From: Enterobacter sichuanensis
Lineage (GTDB): Bacteria; Pseudomonadota; Gammaproteobacteria; Enterobacterales; Enterobacteriaceae
Assembly: GCF_002939185.1 (NCBI RefSeq)
Contig: NZ_POVL01000002.1
Span: forward strand, 62,001 to 126,000
Direction: 5' to 3'
Length of the DNA: 64,000 nt
Part shown: piece after piece, positions 10,404 through 25,304 of the stretch
How positions within the stretch are numbered: position 1 is the stretch's first letter
Layout: each line of letters opens with the position of its first letter
Translations under genes and position numbers: made by a program
Notes under the pieces: model-generated
The model's database searches: none
What the model saw: only the letters and a program-made list of their open reading frames with translations
What the model was told of the DNA's origin: nothing

Positions 10404-10938
10404 TTTCACTGAACAACAGGGTGCCCTGAGGCTCCAGCAGACGCAGAGTATGGGTCCCCTCCTCCCAGCTGGCGCCCTGATCGGCCGTCAGCAATTTATC
10501 CCCCAACTGCCACGCCCCGCTTAAGACAAAGACCACGCCCCCGCGTGTGCCAAAGGTGGTAAAGGTACGGTCGGCCACGCGCACCTTCGCACGACAACAG
10601 TCGCGACGGGTCATAATATTGAAGTCCATCGCCATCCGCCCATCGGACAGCAGCGCCTTGACCGGCAGATCGCCGGCAAAACTGTAAGGCTGATGGTGCT
10701 TGAGGGTATGGAAGAACGCCTGACCGGCATCGAGCGTCACCTCCCCTCCTTCCAGCAAGGTAATCACCCGATCGACGCCGGGGAATGAGGAGAATTCGCC
10801 GTTGCTGGCGATAGTCGCGATACTGGCACGCCAGTGAAAATCGCGCGTTGCGGGTGGGAAACAACAAATCTCACGCGTTTCGCCAGCACCATTACGCCAG
10901 AGGCTGACCGGCATCTTACGGATATCAAAGAACTCCAT
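10381..10938 (-). CDS. ves: HutD/Ves family cupin protein
   Basis: Cytoplasmic double-cupin protein of the HutD family; in E. coli it was linked to a cold- and stress-inducible phenotype, with no known reaction. It has 185 residues (E. coli 191). The conserved [13 protein letters not shown] opening and the [13 protein letters not shown] strand are present. The ATG at 10938 (MEFFDIRKM) matches the family start; a further 12 upstream codons are open but unconserved. The last 23 bases overlap the end of cho on the opposite strand. Confidence 0.9.
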   Translation of the reverse strand: MEFFDIRKMPVSLWRNGAGETREICCFPPATRDFHWRASIATIASNGEFSSFPGVDRVITLLEGGEVTLDAGQAFFHTLKHHQPYSFAGDLPVKALLSDGRMAMDFNIMTRRDCCRAKVRVADRTFTTFGTRGGVVFVLSGAWQLGDKLLTADQGASWEEGTHTLRLLEPQGTLLFSEITWLPGH

Positions 10939-11160
10939 CACCACTCCTGAATGGCACAACCCGTGCCAGGGCAAAGATATTGCTATCGTTGCTGTCTTGT
11001 TTGTTATCGTTGGGTATTCACAGACACAGTATCGGCAGCAGAGCGGGCAAGCCTTAGCGCAACGTCAATAAATTTACTAACGTCATGACTCTACAAACAT
11101 TCTCTGAAGCGACTACAGGAGAATACCGCGCTGGCGGCGGCAGGCAAGAGGGCAGGAAAG

Positions 11161-11218
11161 AAAAACCGCCGGTCCTGTCCACAGCGATTGCGCTTTTGTG
11201 GACAGGATCCCGGCGGTC
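11161..11218 (-). terminator. Large stem-loop terminator of spy
   Basis: On the minus strand two stacked inverted arms, ACCGCCGG and TCCTGTCCAC with their complements, form an unusually long hairpin (about 18 paired bases) ending in a T-rich tail. It lies 17 bases after the spy stop. Confidence 0.85.
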
Positions 11219-11235
11219 TTAAGAGTGTGAACCGA

Positions 11236-11727
11236 TTATTCGGTTGGTGCTGGCATTTTACCTTCCATCGCCGGACGTTCTGTCAGACGCTTCTCAAAAT
11301 TCGCATTAAATTGTTTTTTCTGTTCCGGCGTCAGAATGTTGTAGATCTTGTTCTGAGTTTCCATGTGAGCCAGCATGCGGGCTTTATGCTGCTCGGCCAT
11401 TTTGTCGATCTGCGCTTCAGCTTTCGCCTTATCGAAGCTGTCGCTGGCGATGATGTCATGCATCGCACGACGCTCTTCAAGCGGCGGACGTTTCATCTGA
11501 TCGCGCTGACTTTTCATGATGTCGCGGATCTGCTGCTTCTGCGCATCTGTCAGGTTCAGGTCCTTAAACATCATCATCTCGTGCATACCCGGCTTGCCTT
11601 TATGATGCATCATCATTTTGCCTTCAGCAGGCGCGGCAGGGGTGGTTGCGGTATCTGCGGCGAACGCCATGCTGGTAGCGCCCAGAGCCAGGGTAGAAGC
11701 AACAAACAGTGCAGTAAACTTACGCAT
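11236..11727 (-). CDS. spy: Periplasmic ATP-independent chaperone Spy
   Basis: Cradle-shaped chaperone that protects unfolding periplasmic proteins; strongly induced by the Cpx and Bae envelope-stress systems in E. coli. The 163-residue precursor starts with a signal peptide ending AMAFA-type (MRKFTALFVASTLALG...), and the mature protein carries two LTxxQ motifs: LNLTDAQKQQIRDIM and LTPEQKKQFNANF. A GATAAACCCCGTAAAG stretch about 65 bases upstream on the minus strand loosely resembles a CpxR box but is not an exact match. It is a monocistronic unit with its own terminator. Confidence 0.96.
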   Translation of the reverse strand: MRKFTALFVASTLALGATSMAFAADTATTPAAPAEGKMMMHHKGKPGMHEMMMFKDLNLTDAQKQQIRDIMKSQRDQMKRPPLEERRAMHDIIASDSFDKAKAEAQIDKMAEQHKARMLAHMETQNKIYNILTPEQKKQFNANFEKRLTERPAMEGKMPAPTE

Positions 11728-12025
11728 AATTTATTTCCTTTCTTTCAGTTATTCTTCGGCGCTATGCCGTGTTGACGAGATTAACTTTACGGGGTTTATC
11801 GTCAATTAGTCAGAGCAACGGTAAAACAATGAAAGTGTAAAAAACAAATTTTCGTCAAATGTGGAGAAAATAAGGATAAAGCGTGGAGAGTTGCAACAAA
11901 AAATATTTAAAACGATGATTTTAAAGAGAATGAGCAGAAGTATAGCGGAGAGCGGATTAAGAATAAAGCAATTCGCCAGGAATAATCCGCAAAAGAGGCA
12001 TGAGCGCTTTAATTGCTAAGAAATG
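11728..12025. other. Gene-free spacer between spy and the ast operon end
   Basis: About 300 AT-rich bases. The part nearest spy must hold its promoter and the envelope-stress regulator sites. The part nearer astE shows no open frame with a ribosome site, no repeat and no recognisable RNA. Confidence 0.6.
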
Positions 12026-12056
12026 TTTTCCCCTCCCGAGTGATGAGAGGGGAAAA
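12026..12056 (-). terminator. Inverted-repeat terminator of the ast operon
   Basis: Perfect ten-base arms TTTTCCCCTC/GAGGGGAAAA flank an 11-base loop, beginning three bases after the astE stop. The flanking T and A runs would let it work in either direction. Confidence 0.8.
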
Positions 12057-12058
12057 GG

Positions 12059-13024
12059 TCAGGATATTTTTTCCAGCATCAGCCCGGCACGCAGGCCAAA
12101 TGCCACGGTAGGGTTGGGAAATAACACATACTCGGTGGTTTTCTGCACCTCGTAACGCTCTTCGCCATCTTCGGCCAACAGCGCCCCTTTACGAAACGGC
12201 GTGAAGTTCAGGGTGTGTGCGGCCATATGAAGCTGGAAAGCATCGCTGCGGCGCGTGATCTGCTGCACGACCCGATACCGCTCGACGGGCTGATGTGTAT
12301 GCTCGGGCGCCGCCCCACCCAGCAATGCCCGCAGGGCAAGATGCGTTGGCGCAAAGCGAGTGAGATCGTTTTGCCCAAACGGCAACGCTTTCCCCAGCTC
12401 CAGCGTACAGGCCAGCGCGCCGAAGTGTTCACAGGTAAAGTGCGTAAAGGTTCCGCCCGGCGACTGGTGGAACACCAGCGCCTCCAGCCCGGCATCACCC
12501 AGCCAGTCGAGGAACGCTTCATCCCACGGCTGATTGCGCTGCGGCAGCACGCCGAAGCGGACATGGTAAGACGCGCGAATGGCCGTGTGCAGATCCAGAT
12601 GCCAGCGCACTGGCCCCGCCGACGCAAAAAACGCGCTCACCACGTTCTCCAGCCACTGCGCCCGCGCCGTCTCGTCACTCTGCGGGAACTGCGACCAGCG
12701 CCCGCCGAACATGCGGTTAATGTCACTCACCAGATAGCGTTTGTTTTGCGCCAGCGCGGGTGGGTTCCCAAGCACCACCAGCACGCGGCACTGAAGCGTA
12801 ATCTCTTTGCGATACAACGCGCGCAGCAGCAGGTCAACAATCTCCACGGGCGCCGTTTCATTCCCGTGAATACCGGTCGAAAGCAGTAGCGAGAGATCGC
12901 TCTCTACAACCGGTGTCAGTTCAAGCACCCCACGCCCCAGCCACCGCCAGTGGAATGAGGGGCCCTCCCCCTCACTCTGTTCCGGCGTTTCATCGGCCAG
13001 GGTCAGCGCCAGTAAATTTTCCAT
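12059..13024 (-). CDS. astE: Succinylglutamate desuccinylase
   Basis: Fifth and last step of the AST pathway: hydrolyses succinylglutamate to glutamate and succinate. The 321 residues (E. coli 322) belong to the M14-like AstE/aspartoacylase family, with zinc ligands in GIHGNETAP and WHLDLHTA and a later [11 protein letters not shown]. The ATG at 13024 has AAGGAG five bases upstream; an in-frame GTG two codons earlier is less likely because it overlaps that site. It follows astB by nine bases. Confidence 0.96.
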   Translation of the reverse strand: MENLLALTLADETPEQSEGEGPSFHWRWLGRGVLELTPVVESDLSLLLSTGIHGNETAPVEIVDLLLRALYRKEITLQCRVLVVLGNPPALAQNKRYLVSDINRMFGGRWSQFPQSDETARAQWLENVVSAFFASAGPVRWHLDLHTAIRASYHVRFGVLPQRNQPWDEAFLDWLGDAGLEALVFHQSPGGTFTHFTCEHFGALACTLELGKALPFGQNDLTRFAPTHLALRALLGGAAPEHTHQPVERYRVVQQITRRSDAFQLHMAAHTLNFTPFRKGALLAEDGEERYEVQKTTEYVLFPNPTVAFGLRAGLMLEKIS

Positions 13025-13033
13025 ACCCACTCC

Positions 13034-18219
<5,186 letters not shown>

Positions 18220-18233
18220 TTACAATATGGAGT

Positions 18234-18417
18234 TATTCACTATTAGTGCATAAAAAGTGAATATTTTTACGACAAGCGGCGCTTTGCCGCATGAAAATCA
18301 GAAAGAGTATGCACAAGCCAAATATAATTCTGGAATTGTGATCGCTCGCGAAATTTATCGGCCATTTACGCCCTGTTTGAGGGCGATGCGCGTCAGAATG
18401 GTGCAAATATTGCACCA
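18234..18417. promoter_or_regulatory. Palindromes in the astC-xthA spacer (possible activator or ArgR sites)
   Basis: The 433-base divergent spacer (18082-18514) has no gene. Besides the sigma-54 promoter it holds TATTCAC/GTGAATA arms (18234-18240 and 18257-18263), the half-site style of ARG boxes. It also holds a perfect TGGTGCAA-N3-TTGCACCA palindrome (18399-18417). The latter lies about 240 bases upstream of the sigma-54 promoter, a normal enhancer distance, but its half-sites are in the reverse order to the classical NtrC consensus. Roles are inferred only. Confidence 0.35.
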
Positions 18418-18514
18418 CCGGCATTATCTGTCGCAGTTATTGGTCGAAGCCGGTAACAGTTGACGCAAATTCTGCTACCATCCTTGCACTATTCACCTTG
18501 CACTGGCAGCGACT

Positions 18515-19321
18515 ATGAAATTTGTCTCTTTTAATATCAACGGCCTGCGTGCCCGCCCTCATCAGCTTGAAGCTATCGTTGAGCAACATCAGCCAGATGT
18601 GATCGGCCTGCAGGAGACCAAGGTCCACGACGACATGTTCCCTCTCGAAGAGGTGGCGAAACTCGGTTATAACGTCTTTTACCACGGTCAAAAAGGTCAC
18701 TATGGCGTCGCGCTGCTGACCAAAGCGCCGCCGGTTTCCGTACGTCGCGGCTTCCCTGGTGACGGTGAAGAAGCCCAGCGCCGCATCATCATGGCGGAAG
18801 TGCCTTCTGCGCTCGGCAATATCACAGTCATTAACGGCTATTTCCCGCAGGGTGAGAGCCGTGACCACGAGACCAAATTCCCGGCCAAAGCGAAGTTTTA
18901 TCAGGATCTGCAGGACTTCCTGACCACCGAACTCAAAAAAGAGAATCCGGTGCTGATCATGGGCGACATGAATATCAGCCCGACGGATCTCGATATCGGT
19001 ATTGGCGAAGAGAACCGCAAGCGCTGGTTGCGTACCGGCAAATGCTCTTTCCTGCCGGAAGAGCGTGAGTGGATGGAACGCCTGCTGGGCTGGGGCCTGG
19101 TGGATACCTTCCGCAATGCCAACCCGGAAACGCAGGACCGCTTCTCCTGGTTCGACTATCGCTCAAAAGGTTTTGACGACAACCGTGGCCTGCGCATCGA
19201 TCTTCTGCTGGCCAGCGCGCCGCTGGCAGAACGCTGCATCGAAACCGGGATCGACTACGATATCCGTAGCATGGAAAAGCCGTCCGATCATGCGCCAGTG
19301 TGGGCGACCTTCAAGCTGTAA
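18515..19321 (+). CDS. xthA: Exodeoxyribonuclease III
   Basis: Major AP endonuclease and 3'-5' exonuclease of base excision repair. It has 268 residues, identical in length to E. coli. The EEP-fold catalytic residues appear in LQETKVHDD (Glu34), [10 protein letters not shown] (Asp151, Asn153) and PSDHAPVW (His259). It is divergent from astC, followed seven bases later by the TVP38-family gene. Confidence 0.98.
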   Translation: MKFVSFNINGLRARPHQLEAIVEQHQPDVIGLQETKVHDDMFPLEEVAKLGYNVFYHGQKGHYGVALLTKAPPVSVRRGFPGDGEEAQRRIIMAEVPSALGNITVINGYFPQGESRDHETKFPAKAKFYQDLQDFLTTELKKENPVLIMGDMNISPTDLDIGIGEENRKRWLRTGKCSFLPEEREWMERLLGWGLVDTFRNANPETQDRFSWFDYRSKGFDDNRGLRIDLLLASAPLAERCIETGIDYDIRSMEKPSDHAPVWATFKL

Positions 19322-19327
19322 TGACGC

Positions 19328-20011
19328 GTGAACAGTCGAAAAATCCTTCTCCTGTGCGCCCTTCTGGGCGCATTTATTCTGACGATTGTTCTCCTTCCAC
19401 CGGGCACACTCTCTCTGGAAGGGATTAAAACGCATCAGCAGGCGTTACTCGCCCACGTCGACCGCGCGCCGCTGCAGAGCGCCATGATCTTTTTTGCGCT
19501 CTACGTGCTGGTTTCCGCCCTGTCGATACCCGGTGCAGCGATACTGACCCTGCTGGGTGGGACGCTGTTTCCCCTGGGCGAAGGCATCGTGCTGGTCTCG
19601 TTTGCCTCGACGCTCGGGGCAACGCTTGCGATGCTCGCCAGCCGTTATCTGCTGGGTGAGTGGGTCCAGCAGCGATTTGCTCAGCAGATGAAAACGGTTA
19701 ACGCTGGCATGAGGCATGACGGCGCGGGCTATCTTTTTGCCCTGCGCCTGATGCCACTGTTCCCGTTTTTTCTGGTGAATTTGCTGATGGGGCTGACCCG
19801 CATGGGGGTATTCCGCTACTGGTGGGTGAGCCAGGTGGCGATGCTGCCCGCGACGGTTGTCTTTCTGAACGCCGGGCGCGAACTGGGAAAAGTAGCATCG
19901 CTTCGCGATATTTTGTCGCCGGGCATGGTATTCGCCTTTACACTACTGGGGTTATTACCGCTGGTCACACGCCAGCTCTTTTCCCGCTACACCCCCTTGT
20001 CTAAAAAGTGA
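19328..20011 (+). CDS. TVP38/TMEM64 (DedA-related) inner-membrane protein
   Basis: A 227-residue polytopic protein with about five or six membrane segments (first at about 5-22). It has the SNARE-associated domain signatures SIPGAAILTLLGGTLFPLGEG and LRLMPLFPFFLVNLLMG. Relatives may move lipids or bind ions; no substrate can be read from the sequence. It occupies the place of E. coli ydjX-ydjY-ydjZ and most resembles the YdjZ position (last before the ynj genes), but only one gene remains here. The start is a GTG six bases after the xthA stop, so it is probably cotranscribed with xthA and ynjBCD. Confidence 0.85.
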   Translation: MNSRKILLLCALLGAFILTIVLLPPGTLSLEGIKTHQQALLAHVDRAPLQSAMIFFALYVLVSALSIPGAAILTLLGGTLFPLGEGIVLVSFASTLGATLAMLASRYLLGEWVQQRFAQQMKTVNAGMRHDGAGYLFALRLMPLFPFFLVNLLMGLTRMGVFRYWWVSQVAMLPATVVFLNAGRELGKVASLRDILSPGMVFAFTLLGLLPLVTRQLFSRYTPLSKK

Positions 20012-20017
20012 GGCATT

Positions 20018-21187
20018 ATGCGCCGTGTGCGTTTTTGCGCGTTTCTGACCGGCCTGCTGCTGGCAGCCCCCCTCTGTGCTGCCGACAGCTGGCAGGCAAT
20101 CCAACAACAGGCCAAAGGCCAGACCGTCTGGTTTAACGCCTGGGGCGGCGATCCGGCGGTAAACCGCTATCTGGAGTGGGTCAGCGGTGAGATGCAAACG
20201 CACTATGCCATTACCCTTAAGATCGTCCCGCTGGCGGACGCTGCCGACGCGGTAAAACGCATTCAGACGGAAGCCGCCGCAGGACGCAAGAGCAACGGCT
20301 CCGTCGATCTGTTGTGGGTCAACGGTGAAAATTTCCGCACGTTAAAAGAGGCTAACCTGCTGCTGAGCGGATGGGCACAGACGCTGCCGAACTGGCGCTA
20401 TGTCGATACCCGCAAACCCGTTACCGAAGATTTTACGGTGCCCACCGACGGGGCGGAATCGCCGTGGGGCGGCGCGCAGCTGACCTTTATCGCCCGCAAA
20501 GGCAGCATGCCAGCGCCACCGGCGGATCCGCAGGCGCTGCTGGCTTACGCGCAGCAGCATCCGGGTAAGATGAGCTACCCTCGCCCGCCCGATTTTACCG
20601 GCACGGCATTCCTTGAGCAGCTGCTGCTGGCGCTTACCGCTCGTCCACAGGCGCTGCAAAAAGCGCCCGATGATACCTTTGCCCAGGTGACCGCGCCGCT
20701 CTGGGATTACCTTGACACACTCCACCCGCTGTTGTGGCGCGAAGGAAAAGATTTCCCGCCCTCACCTGCCCGGATGGATACCCTGTTTGCCAGCGGCAGT
20801 CTGAACCTGTCGCTGACATTTAACCCGGCCCATGCGCAGCAAAAAGTCGCCCGCGGCGAACTGCCCGCCGACAGCTACAGCTTTGGTTTCCACGGCGGAA
20901 CGATCGGTAACGTTCATTTTGTGGCGATTCCGGCCAACGCCCGCGCCAGTGCAGGCGCGAAGGTGGTCGCCAATTTCCTGCTTTCACCGCAGGCGCAGAT
21001 CCGCAAAGCTGACCCCGCCGTCTGGGGCGACCCAAGCGTGCTGGATGCCAGGGCGCTGCCTGACAATGAAGCAACGCGCTTGCAGGCCTATACGCCTCAG
21101 GGGCTACCGAAAGTGCTTGCAGAGCCGCAGTCCGGCTGGGTGAACGCGCTGGAGCAGGAATGGCTGCGTCGTTACGGCACCCGCTAA
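20018..21187 (+). CDS. ynjB: ABC transporter substrate-binding protein YnjB
   Basis: Predicted periplasmic receptor of the YnjBCD importer. It has 389 residues (E. coli 388), with a signal peptide ending PLCAADSWQ (cleavage near residue 22). The fold is of the extracellular solute-binding type, with WFNAWGGDPAVNRYLEW near the mature N-terminus. The ligand is not known. Its end overlaps ynjC by 28 bases. Confidence 0.93.
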   Translation: MRRVRFCAFLTGLLLAAPLCAADSWQAIQQQAKGQTVWFNAWGGDPAVNRYLEWVSGEMQTHYAITLKIVPLADAADAVKRIQTEAAAGRKSNGSVDLLWVNGENFRTLKEANLLLSGWAQTLPNWRYVDTRKPVTEDFTVPTDGAESPWGGAQLTFIARKGSMPAPPADPQALLAYAQQHPGKMSYPRPPDFTGTAFLEQLLLALTARPQALQKAPDDTFAQVTAPLWDYLDTLHPLLWREGKDFPPSPARMDTLFASGSLNLSLTFNPAHAQQKVARGELPADSYSFGFHGGTIGNVHFVAIPANARASAGAKVVANFLLSPQAQIRKADPAVWGDPSVLDARALPDNEATRLQAYTPQGLPKVLAEPQSGWVNALEQEWLRRYGTR

Positions 21188-22689
21188 GCGGGCTGGTCTG
21201 GCTGGCGATGGCGGTTATCTATCTGCCGATCCTGCCCGCTGGCGCCATGCTGTTAGCCCCGGCGTTTTCTGCGGCAAACTGGCAGAGGCTGCTGGACGAC
21301 CCGCAGCTTCCGCAGGCGGCCCTCGCCACGCTGGTCTCAACGCTCATCGCCACGCTGGGCGCGTTGCTGATTGCCCTGATTTTCGTCAGCCTTTTCTGGC
21401 CCGGCAAACGCTGGCGACGTCTCACCACGCGCCTGCCGTGGCTGCTGGCGATCCCGCACGTGGCGTTTGCCACCAGCGCGTTACTGCTGTTTGCCGAGGG
21501 CGGGCTGTTCTATCAGCTCTGTACCGTCTGTACGGCTCCCTTTGACCGCTATGGCGTTGGGCTGGGGCTGACGCTCGCCGTAAAAGAGAGCGCGTTTGTG
21601 CTGTGGGCAATTTACGCCGTACTGCCGGAAAAACGGCTGGCACAGCAGAAGATCGTCCTGCGAACCTTCGGTTACGGGCGGTTTCAGATACTTAACTGGC
21701 TGATCCTCCCGGCGATCGCCCCTCTCCTCGGCGCGGTGATGCTGGCGGTACTGTCGTGGTCGCTGTCGGTTGTGGATGTGGCGATCGTTCTCGGCCCCGG
21801 AAATCCGCCTACCCTGGCCGTGCTGGCCTGGCAGTGGCTGAGCCAGGGCGATGCCGGGCAGCAGGTGAAAGGGATGCTGCTGTGCCTGGTTCTGCTTTTG
21901 CTGCTGGCTGCGCTGGCCGCCCTGGGGTACGGCTTCTGGAAGGCATGGCGCCGCACGGTTGCCGACCTCACCGGGACGCGCCGCCGATCTCAGCGCATTC
22001 TGCCTGAACGCGCAGTAAGCGGGTTTCTGCCCGCATGCGGCGTCCTGTGCGCTGCGGTGCTGCTGATGCTGGCGCAGCAGGACGACGTGGGCCCTGTGGG
22101 GAACAGCCTCTCCTTCGGCCTGCTGTCGAGCCTGCTCGGTCTGGTCGTCAGCGCGCTCTGGCTGGAATGGGGGCCGCAGCGCGGCACAGTGTGGGTATGG
22201 TCTCCGCTTGCCCTTCCGGCACTGCCGCTCGTCACCGGCCAATATACGATTGCGTTGCAGCTGGGACTCGACGGGCAGTATGCCGCCGTGCTCTGGAGCC
22301 ATCTGCTGTGGGTGTTACCGTGGATGCTGCTGGTGCTGCAACCTGCCTGGCGCCGGATCGATCCCCGGCTTATCCTTACCGCCAGAACGCTGGGCTGGCG
22401 ACGGACAAAAATCTTCTGCCTGCTGAAATGTCCGCTGCTGCTACGCCCCGCGCTGCTGGCCTTTGCCACCGGTTTTTCCGTCAGCATGGCGCAGTACATG
22501 CCAACGCTGTGGCTGGGCGCAGGGCGTTTCGCCACGCTGACCACCGAAACCGTCGCGCTCAGCAGCGGGGGCAGCATTCCGCTTCTGGCTAACCGGGCGC
22601 TGGGGTTACTGCTGGTTACGGGGGGCGTGTTTGGTCTTGCCGCCCTGCTATCCCGGTTCGTGGGCCACTACCGCCAGGGATTACGTTAA
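21160..22689 (+). CDS. ynjC: ABC transporter permease YnjC (double permease)
   Basis: A 509-residue inner-membrane protein made of two fused permease units (about 1-250 and 280-509), about twelve membrane segments in all. Each half carries a degenerate EAA loop (TFGYGRFQILNWLILPAI and TLGWRRTKIFCLLKCPLL) that docks on the ATPase. One polypeptide therefore replaces a permease pair. It starts inside the ynjB coding end after GGAGCAGGA, and its stop shares a base with the ynjD start. Confidence 0.94.
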   Translation: MAASLRHPLSGLVWLAMAVIYLPILPAGAMLLAPAFSAANWQRLLDDPQLPQAALATLVSTLIATLGALLIALIFVSLFWPGKRWRRLTTRLPWLLAIPHVAFATSALLLFAEGGLFYQLCTVCTAPFDRYGVGLGLTLAVKESAFVLWAIYAVLPEKRLAQQKIVLRTFGYGRFQILNWLILPAIAPLLGAVMLAVLSWSLSVVDVAIVLGPGNPPTLAVLAWQWLSQGDAGQQVKGMLLCLVLLLLLAALAALGYGFWKAWRRTVADLTGTRRRSQRILPERAVSGFLPACGVLCAAVLLMLAQQDDVGPVGNSLSFGLLSSLLGLVVSALWLEWGPQRGTVWVWSPLALPALPLVTGQYTIALQLGLDGQYAAVLWSHLLWVLPWMLLVLQPAWRRIDPRLILTARTLGWRRTKIFCLLKCPLLLRPALLAFATGFSVSMAQYMPTLWLGAGRFATLTTETVALSSGGSIPLLANRALGLLLVTGGVFGLAALLSRFVGHYRQGLR

Positions 22690-23309
22690 TGTTGCAGGTA
22701 AAAAATCTCACCATCGAACCGCTGTTCCGCGAGGTCAATTTTTGCGTGCCCCGCGGGGAGATAGTCACCCTGATGGGCCCCTCCGGCAGCGGAAAATCGA
22801 CCCTCTTTGCCTGGATGGTCGGCGCGTTGTCAGACGATTTTCAGGCGCGGGGCGAACTGTGGCTCGACGCGCGTCGCTGCGACGCCCTTCCCGTGGAATC
22901 CCGCGGGCTGGGTATTCTCTTTCAGGACGCGCTGCTGTTCGAGACATTCAGCGTCGGGCAAAATCTGCTGCTGGCGTTGCCTGAGCGGATCGTCGGAGGC
23001 GCGCGTCGGGAAGCGGTCGAGCAGGCGCTGGACTCCGCCGGGCTGGGCGGCCGTTACGCCAGCGATCCGGCAACCCTCTCCGGCGGGGAGCGCGCCCGGG
23101 TCAGCCTGTTGCGGGCCCTGCTCGCGGAGCCGCAGGCGCTGCTGCTGGATGAACCGTTCAGCCGCCTCGATAAGACGCTACGGGCCTCATTTCGGCAATG
23201 GGTATTTGACGCCGTTCGCGCACGCGATATTCCGGTGGTGCTGGTCACCCACGATGAGGACGATATTCCGCCCGGCGGCGAGCTGATTGAGATTTCTCGC
23301 TGGCAATAA
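22689..23309 (+). CDS. ynjD: ABC transporter ATP-binding protein YnjD
   Basis: Cytoplasmic ATPase of the YnjBCD importer, 206 residues (E. coli 217). Walker A is GPSGSGKST (about 34-42), the signature is LSGGERARVSLLRALL, and Walker B is ALLLDEPFSRLD, followed by the switch His in LVTHDEDD. It overlaps ynjC by one base (TAATG), so translation is coupled. The 73 bases before ynjE hold no terminator, so ynjE may be in the same message. Confidence 0.94.
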   Translation: MLQVKNLTIEPLFREVNFCVPRGEIVTLMGPSGSGKSTLFAWMVGALSDDFQARGELWLDARRCDALPVESRGLGILFQDALLFETFSVGQNLLLALPERIVGGARREAVEQALDSAGLGGRYASDPATLSGGERARVSLLRALLAEPQALLLDEPFSRLDKTLRASFRQWVFDAVRARDIPVVLVTHDEDDIPPGGELIEISRWQ

Positions 23310-23382
23310 TGTGCTAACGCAATGTTTTCCATGACGGGAGAGACGACAATGCCCCCCTCTTTTACTGACGTCAGGTTATTCG

Positions 23383-24690
23383 ATGAAACGTGTTTCTCAA
23401 CTGACCGCGCTGGCCCTGCTCTGCGGCCTCGCCTCTTTTTCCTCTCTGGCCGCTGATATGCCCAACGCGATGACGCTGTCCCAGCTTCAGGCACAGCACG
23501 GCACGCCTGTCGACACCCGCGCCAGCGCCTTCTATAACGGCTGGCCGCAAACGCTCAGCGGTCCCTCCGGGCATGAACCCGCCGCACTTAATCTGTCAGC
23601 CGCCTGGCTGGACGCGATGAGCGACGAGCAGATTGCGCTGTGGGCCAAACAGCATCAGCTTACCCCCTCGTCGGCCATCGCGCTGTATGGGAACGCGCGC
23701 GATAACCAGGCGGTGAGAGCCCGTCTGGAGAAAGCTGGATTCCATTCTGTTTCGCTGCTCAGCGATGCCCTGCAGACGCCCGAGCGCCTTCAGCGCCTGC
23801 CCCATTTCGAACAGCTCGTCTACCCGCAGTGGATCCATCAGCTTCAGCAGGGTAAACCGGTGGTTGCCGCACCGGAGGGTGACTGGAAAGTGATTGAGGC
23901 CGCCTGGGGCGCGCCGAAGTTTTATCTGCTAAATCACATTCCCGGCGCGGGCTATATCGACACCAACGAAGTGGAGAGCGAGCCGCTATGGAATAAAGTC
24001 TCCGACGATAAGCTGAAAGCGATGCTGGCGAAGCACGGGATCCGACACGACACGACCGTCATTTTGTATGGCCGTGACGTCTACGCCGCCGCACGCGTGG
24101 CGCAGATTATGCTCTATGCGGGGGTGAAAGATGTGCGCCTTCTCGATGGCGGCTGGAAGGCGTGGTCAGATGCCAACCTTCCGGTTGAGCGCGGTACGCC
24201 AGCGAAGGTGACGCCGGCCCCTGATTTTGGCGCGCCGATCCCCGGCCAGCCGCAGCTGATGGTTGATATGGCGCAGGCGCGCGGGATGCTGCACCGCCAG
24301 GATGCCTCCCTGGTCAGCATTCGTTCGTGGCCGGAGTTCATCGGCGAAACCAGCGGCTACAGCTACATCAAACCCAAAGGTGACATTGCCGGTGCCCGCT
24401 GGGGCCACGCCGGCAGCGATGCCACCCACATGGAAGATTTTCATAACCCGGATGGCACCATGCGCACAGCTGACGATATTGCCGCCATGTGGAAACGCTG
24501 GAACATTCTGCCGGAACAACAGGTCGCGTTTTACTGCGGTACAGGCTGGCGGGCGTCTGAAGCCTTCATGTACGCCCGGGCGATGGGCTGGAGGAAGGTC
24601 GCGGTCTATGACGGCGGCTGGTACGAATGGAGCAGTTACCCGCAGAACCCGGTCTCCACCGGCGAGCGCGGGCCCGACAGCGCCCGCTAA
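23383..24690 (+). CDS. ynjE: Triple-rhodanese thiosulfate sulfurtransferase YnjE
   Basis: Exported sulfurtransferase with three rhodanese domains; the E. coli protein is 435 residues, as here. A signal peptide ends SSLAADMP (cleavage about residue 23-24). The only catalytic-loop Cys of the usual type is in FYCGTGWRASEA in the third domain (about residue 385), as in E. coli, so the first two domains are probably structural. E. coli YnjE can sulfurate MoaD in vitro. Its stop overlaps the convergent ynjF by four bases. Confidence 0.95.
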   Translation: MKRVSQLTALALLCGLASFSSLAADMPNAMTLSQLQAQHGTPVDTRASAFYNGWPQTLSGPSGHEPAALNLSAAWLDAMSDEQIALWAKQHQLTPSSAIALYGNARDNQAVRARLEKAGFHSVSLLSDALQTPERLQRLPHFEQLVYPQWIHQLQQGKPVVAAPEGDWKVIEAAWGAPKFYLLNHIPGAGYIDTNEVESEPLWNKVSDDKLKAMLAKHGIRHDTTVILYGRDVYAAARVAQIMLYAGVKDVRLLDGGWKAWSDANLPVERGTPAKVTPAPDFGAPIPGQPQLMVDMAQARGMLHRQDASLVSIRSWPEFIGETSGYSYIKPKGDIAGARWGHAGSDATHMEDFHNPDGTMRTADDIAAMWKRWNILPEQQVAFYCGTGWRASEAFMYARAMGWRKVAVYDGGWYEWSSYPQNPVSTGERGPDSAR

Positions 24691-25304
24691 GCGTGACGTG
24701 ATTTAAGCGTCACGTACCCGCTCCAGATGCGCGTTGTGGTGGTCAGCCAGCACAGCGCGCCAAATACCCACGCAAACAGCGCAAAGTGCGCCGGAAACAG
24801 GCAGCACAGTACGAACAGCGCGATGGTCTCCGTCCCTTCCGTTAACCCGCCGAGGTAATAAAACGACTTGTGCGCATAGCCGGGGTTGTCAATGTCGTGC
24901 TTCGCGGCCAGCGCCGCAAACGCCAGAAAACTGCTGCCGGTGCCGATAAACGCAAACAGCAGCCAGGCGGCAGGCAGCGCATTCTCAGCGGGTGTCGCCA
25001 GCGCAAAACCAAACGGCACCAGGGCGTAGAACAGAAAATCGAGCGCGATATCGAGAAACCCCCCTGCGTCCGTCAGCCCTCTCCGGCGCGCCAGCGCGCC
25101 GTCCAGACCATCCAGCAGGCGGTTGAGCGCAATAGCGACCAGCGCCGCCGGGTACCAGCCAAGGGCCAGAAACGGCAGCGCCAGCACGCCGATGGCAAAC
25201 CCGGTCAGGGTTAATCCGTCGGGGGTGATGCCCGGCTTATCCAGCACGGACACCAGTCGATTCAGTGTCGGTTTTAACCGCGGGTGCAGGTGGCGATCAA
25301 GCAT
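24687..25304 (-). CDS. ynjF: CDP-alcohol phosphatidyltransferase family protein YnjF
   Basis: Inner-membrane phospholipid-type transferase of unknown substrate. It has 205 residues (E. coli 206). The family signature DG-x2-DG-x2-AR-x8-G-x3-D-x3-D is complete in LDGLDGALARRRG...GGFLDIALD (about residues 70-92), and five to six membrane segments follow. The ATG at 25304 (MLDRHLHPR) matches E. coli; the 29 in-frame upstream codons overlap ynjA and are not conserved. It overlaps the end of ynjA by eight bases, so the two form an operon. Confidence 0.93.
   Translation of the reverse strand: MLDRHLHPRLKPTLNRLVSVLDKPGITPDGLTLTGFAIGVLALPFLALGWYPAALVAIALNRLLDGLDGALARRRGLTDAGGFLDIALDFLFYALVPFGFALATPAENALPAAWLLFAFIGTGSSFLAFAALAAKHDIDNPGYAHKSFYYLGGLTEGTETIALFVLCCLFPAHFALFAWVFGALCWLTTTTRIWSGYVTLKSRHA

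Noticed and set aside
18399-18417. Calling the ast palindrome a canonical NtrC site
   Set aside because: NtrC sites read TGCAC-N-GTGCA in outline; here the half-sites face the other way, so I list it only as a palindrome of unknown binder.
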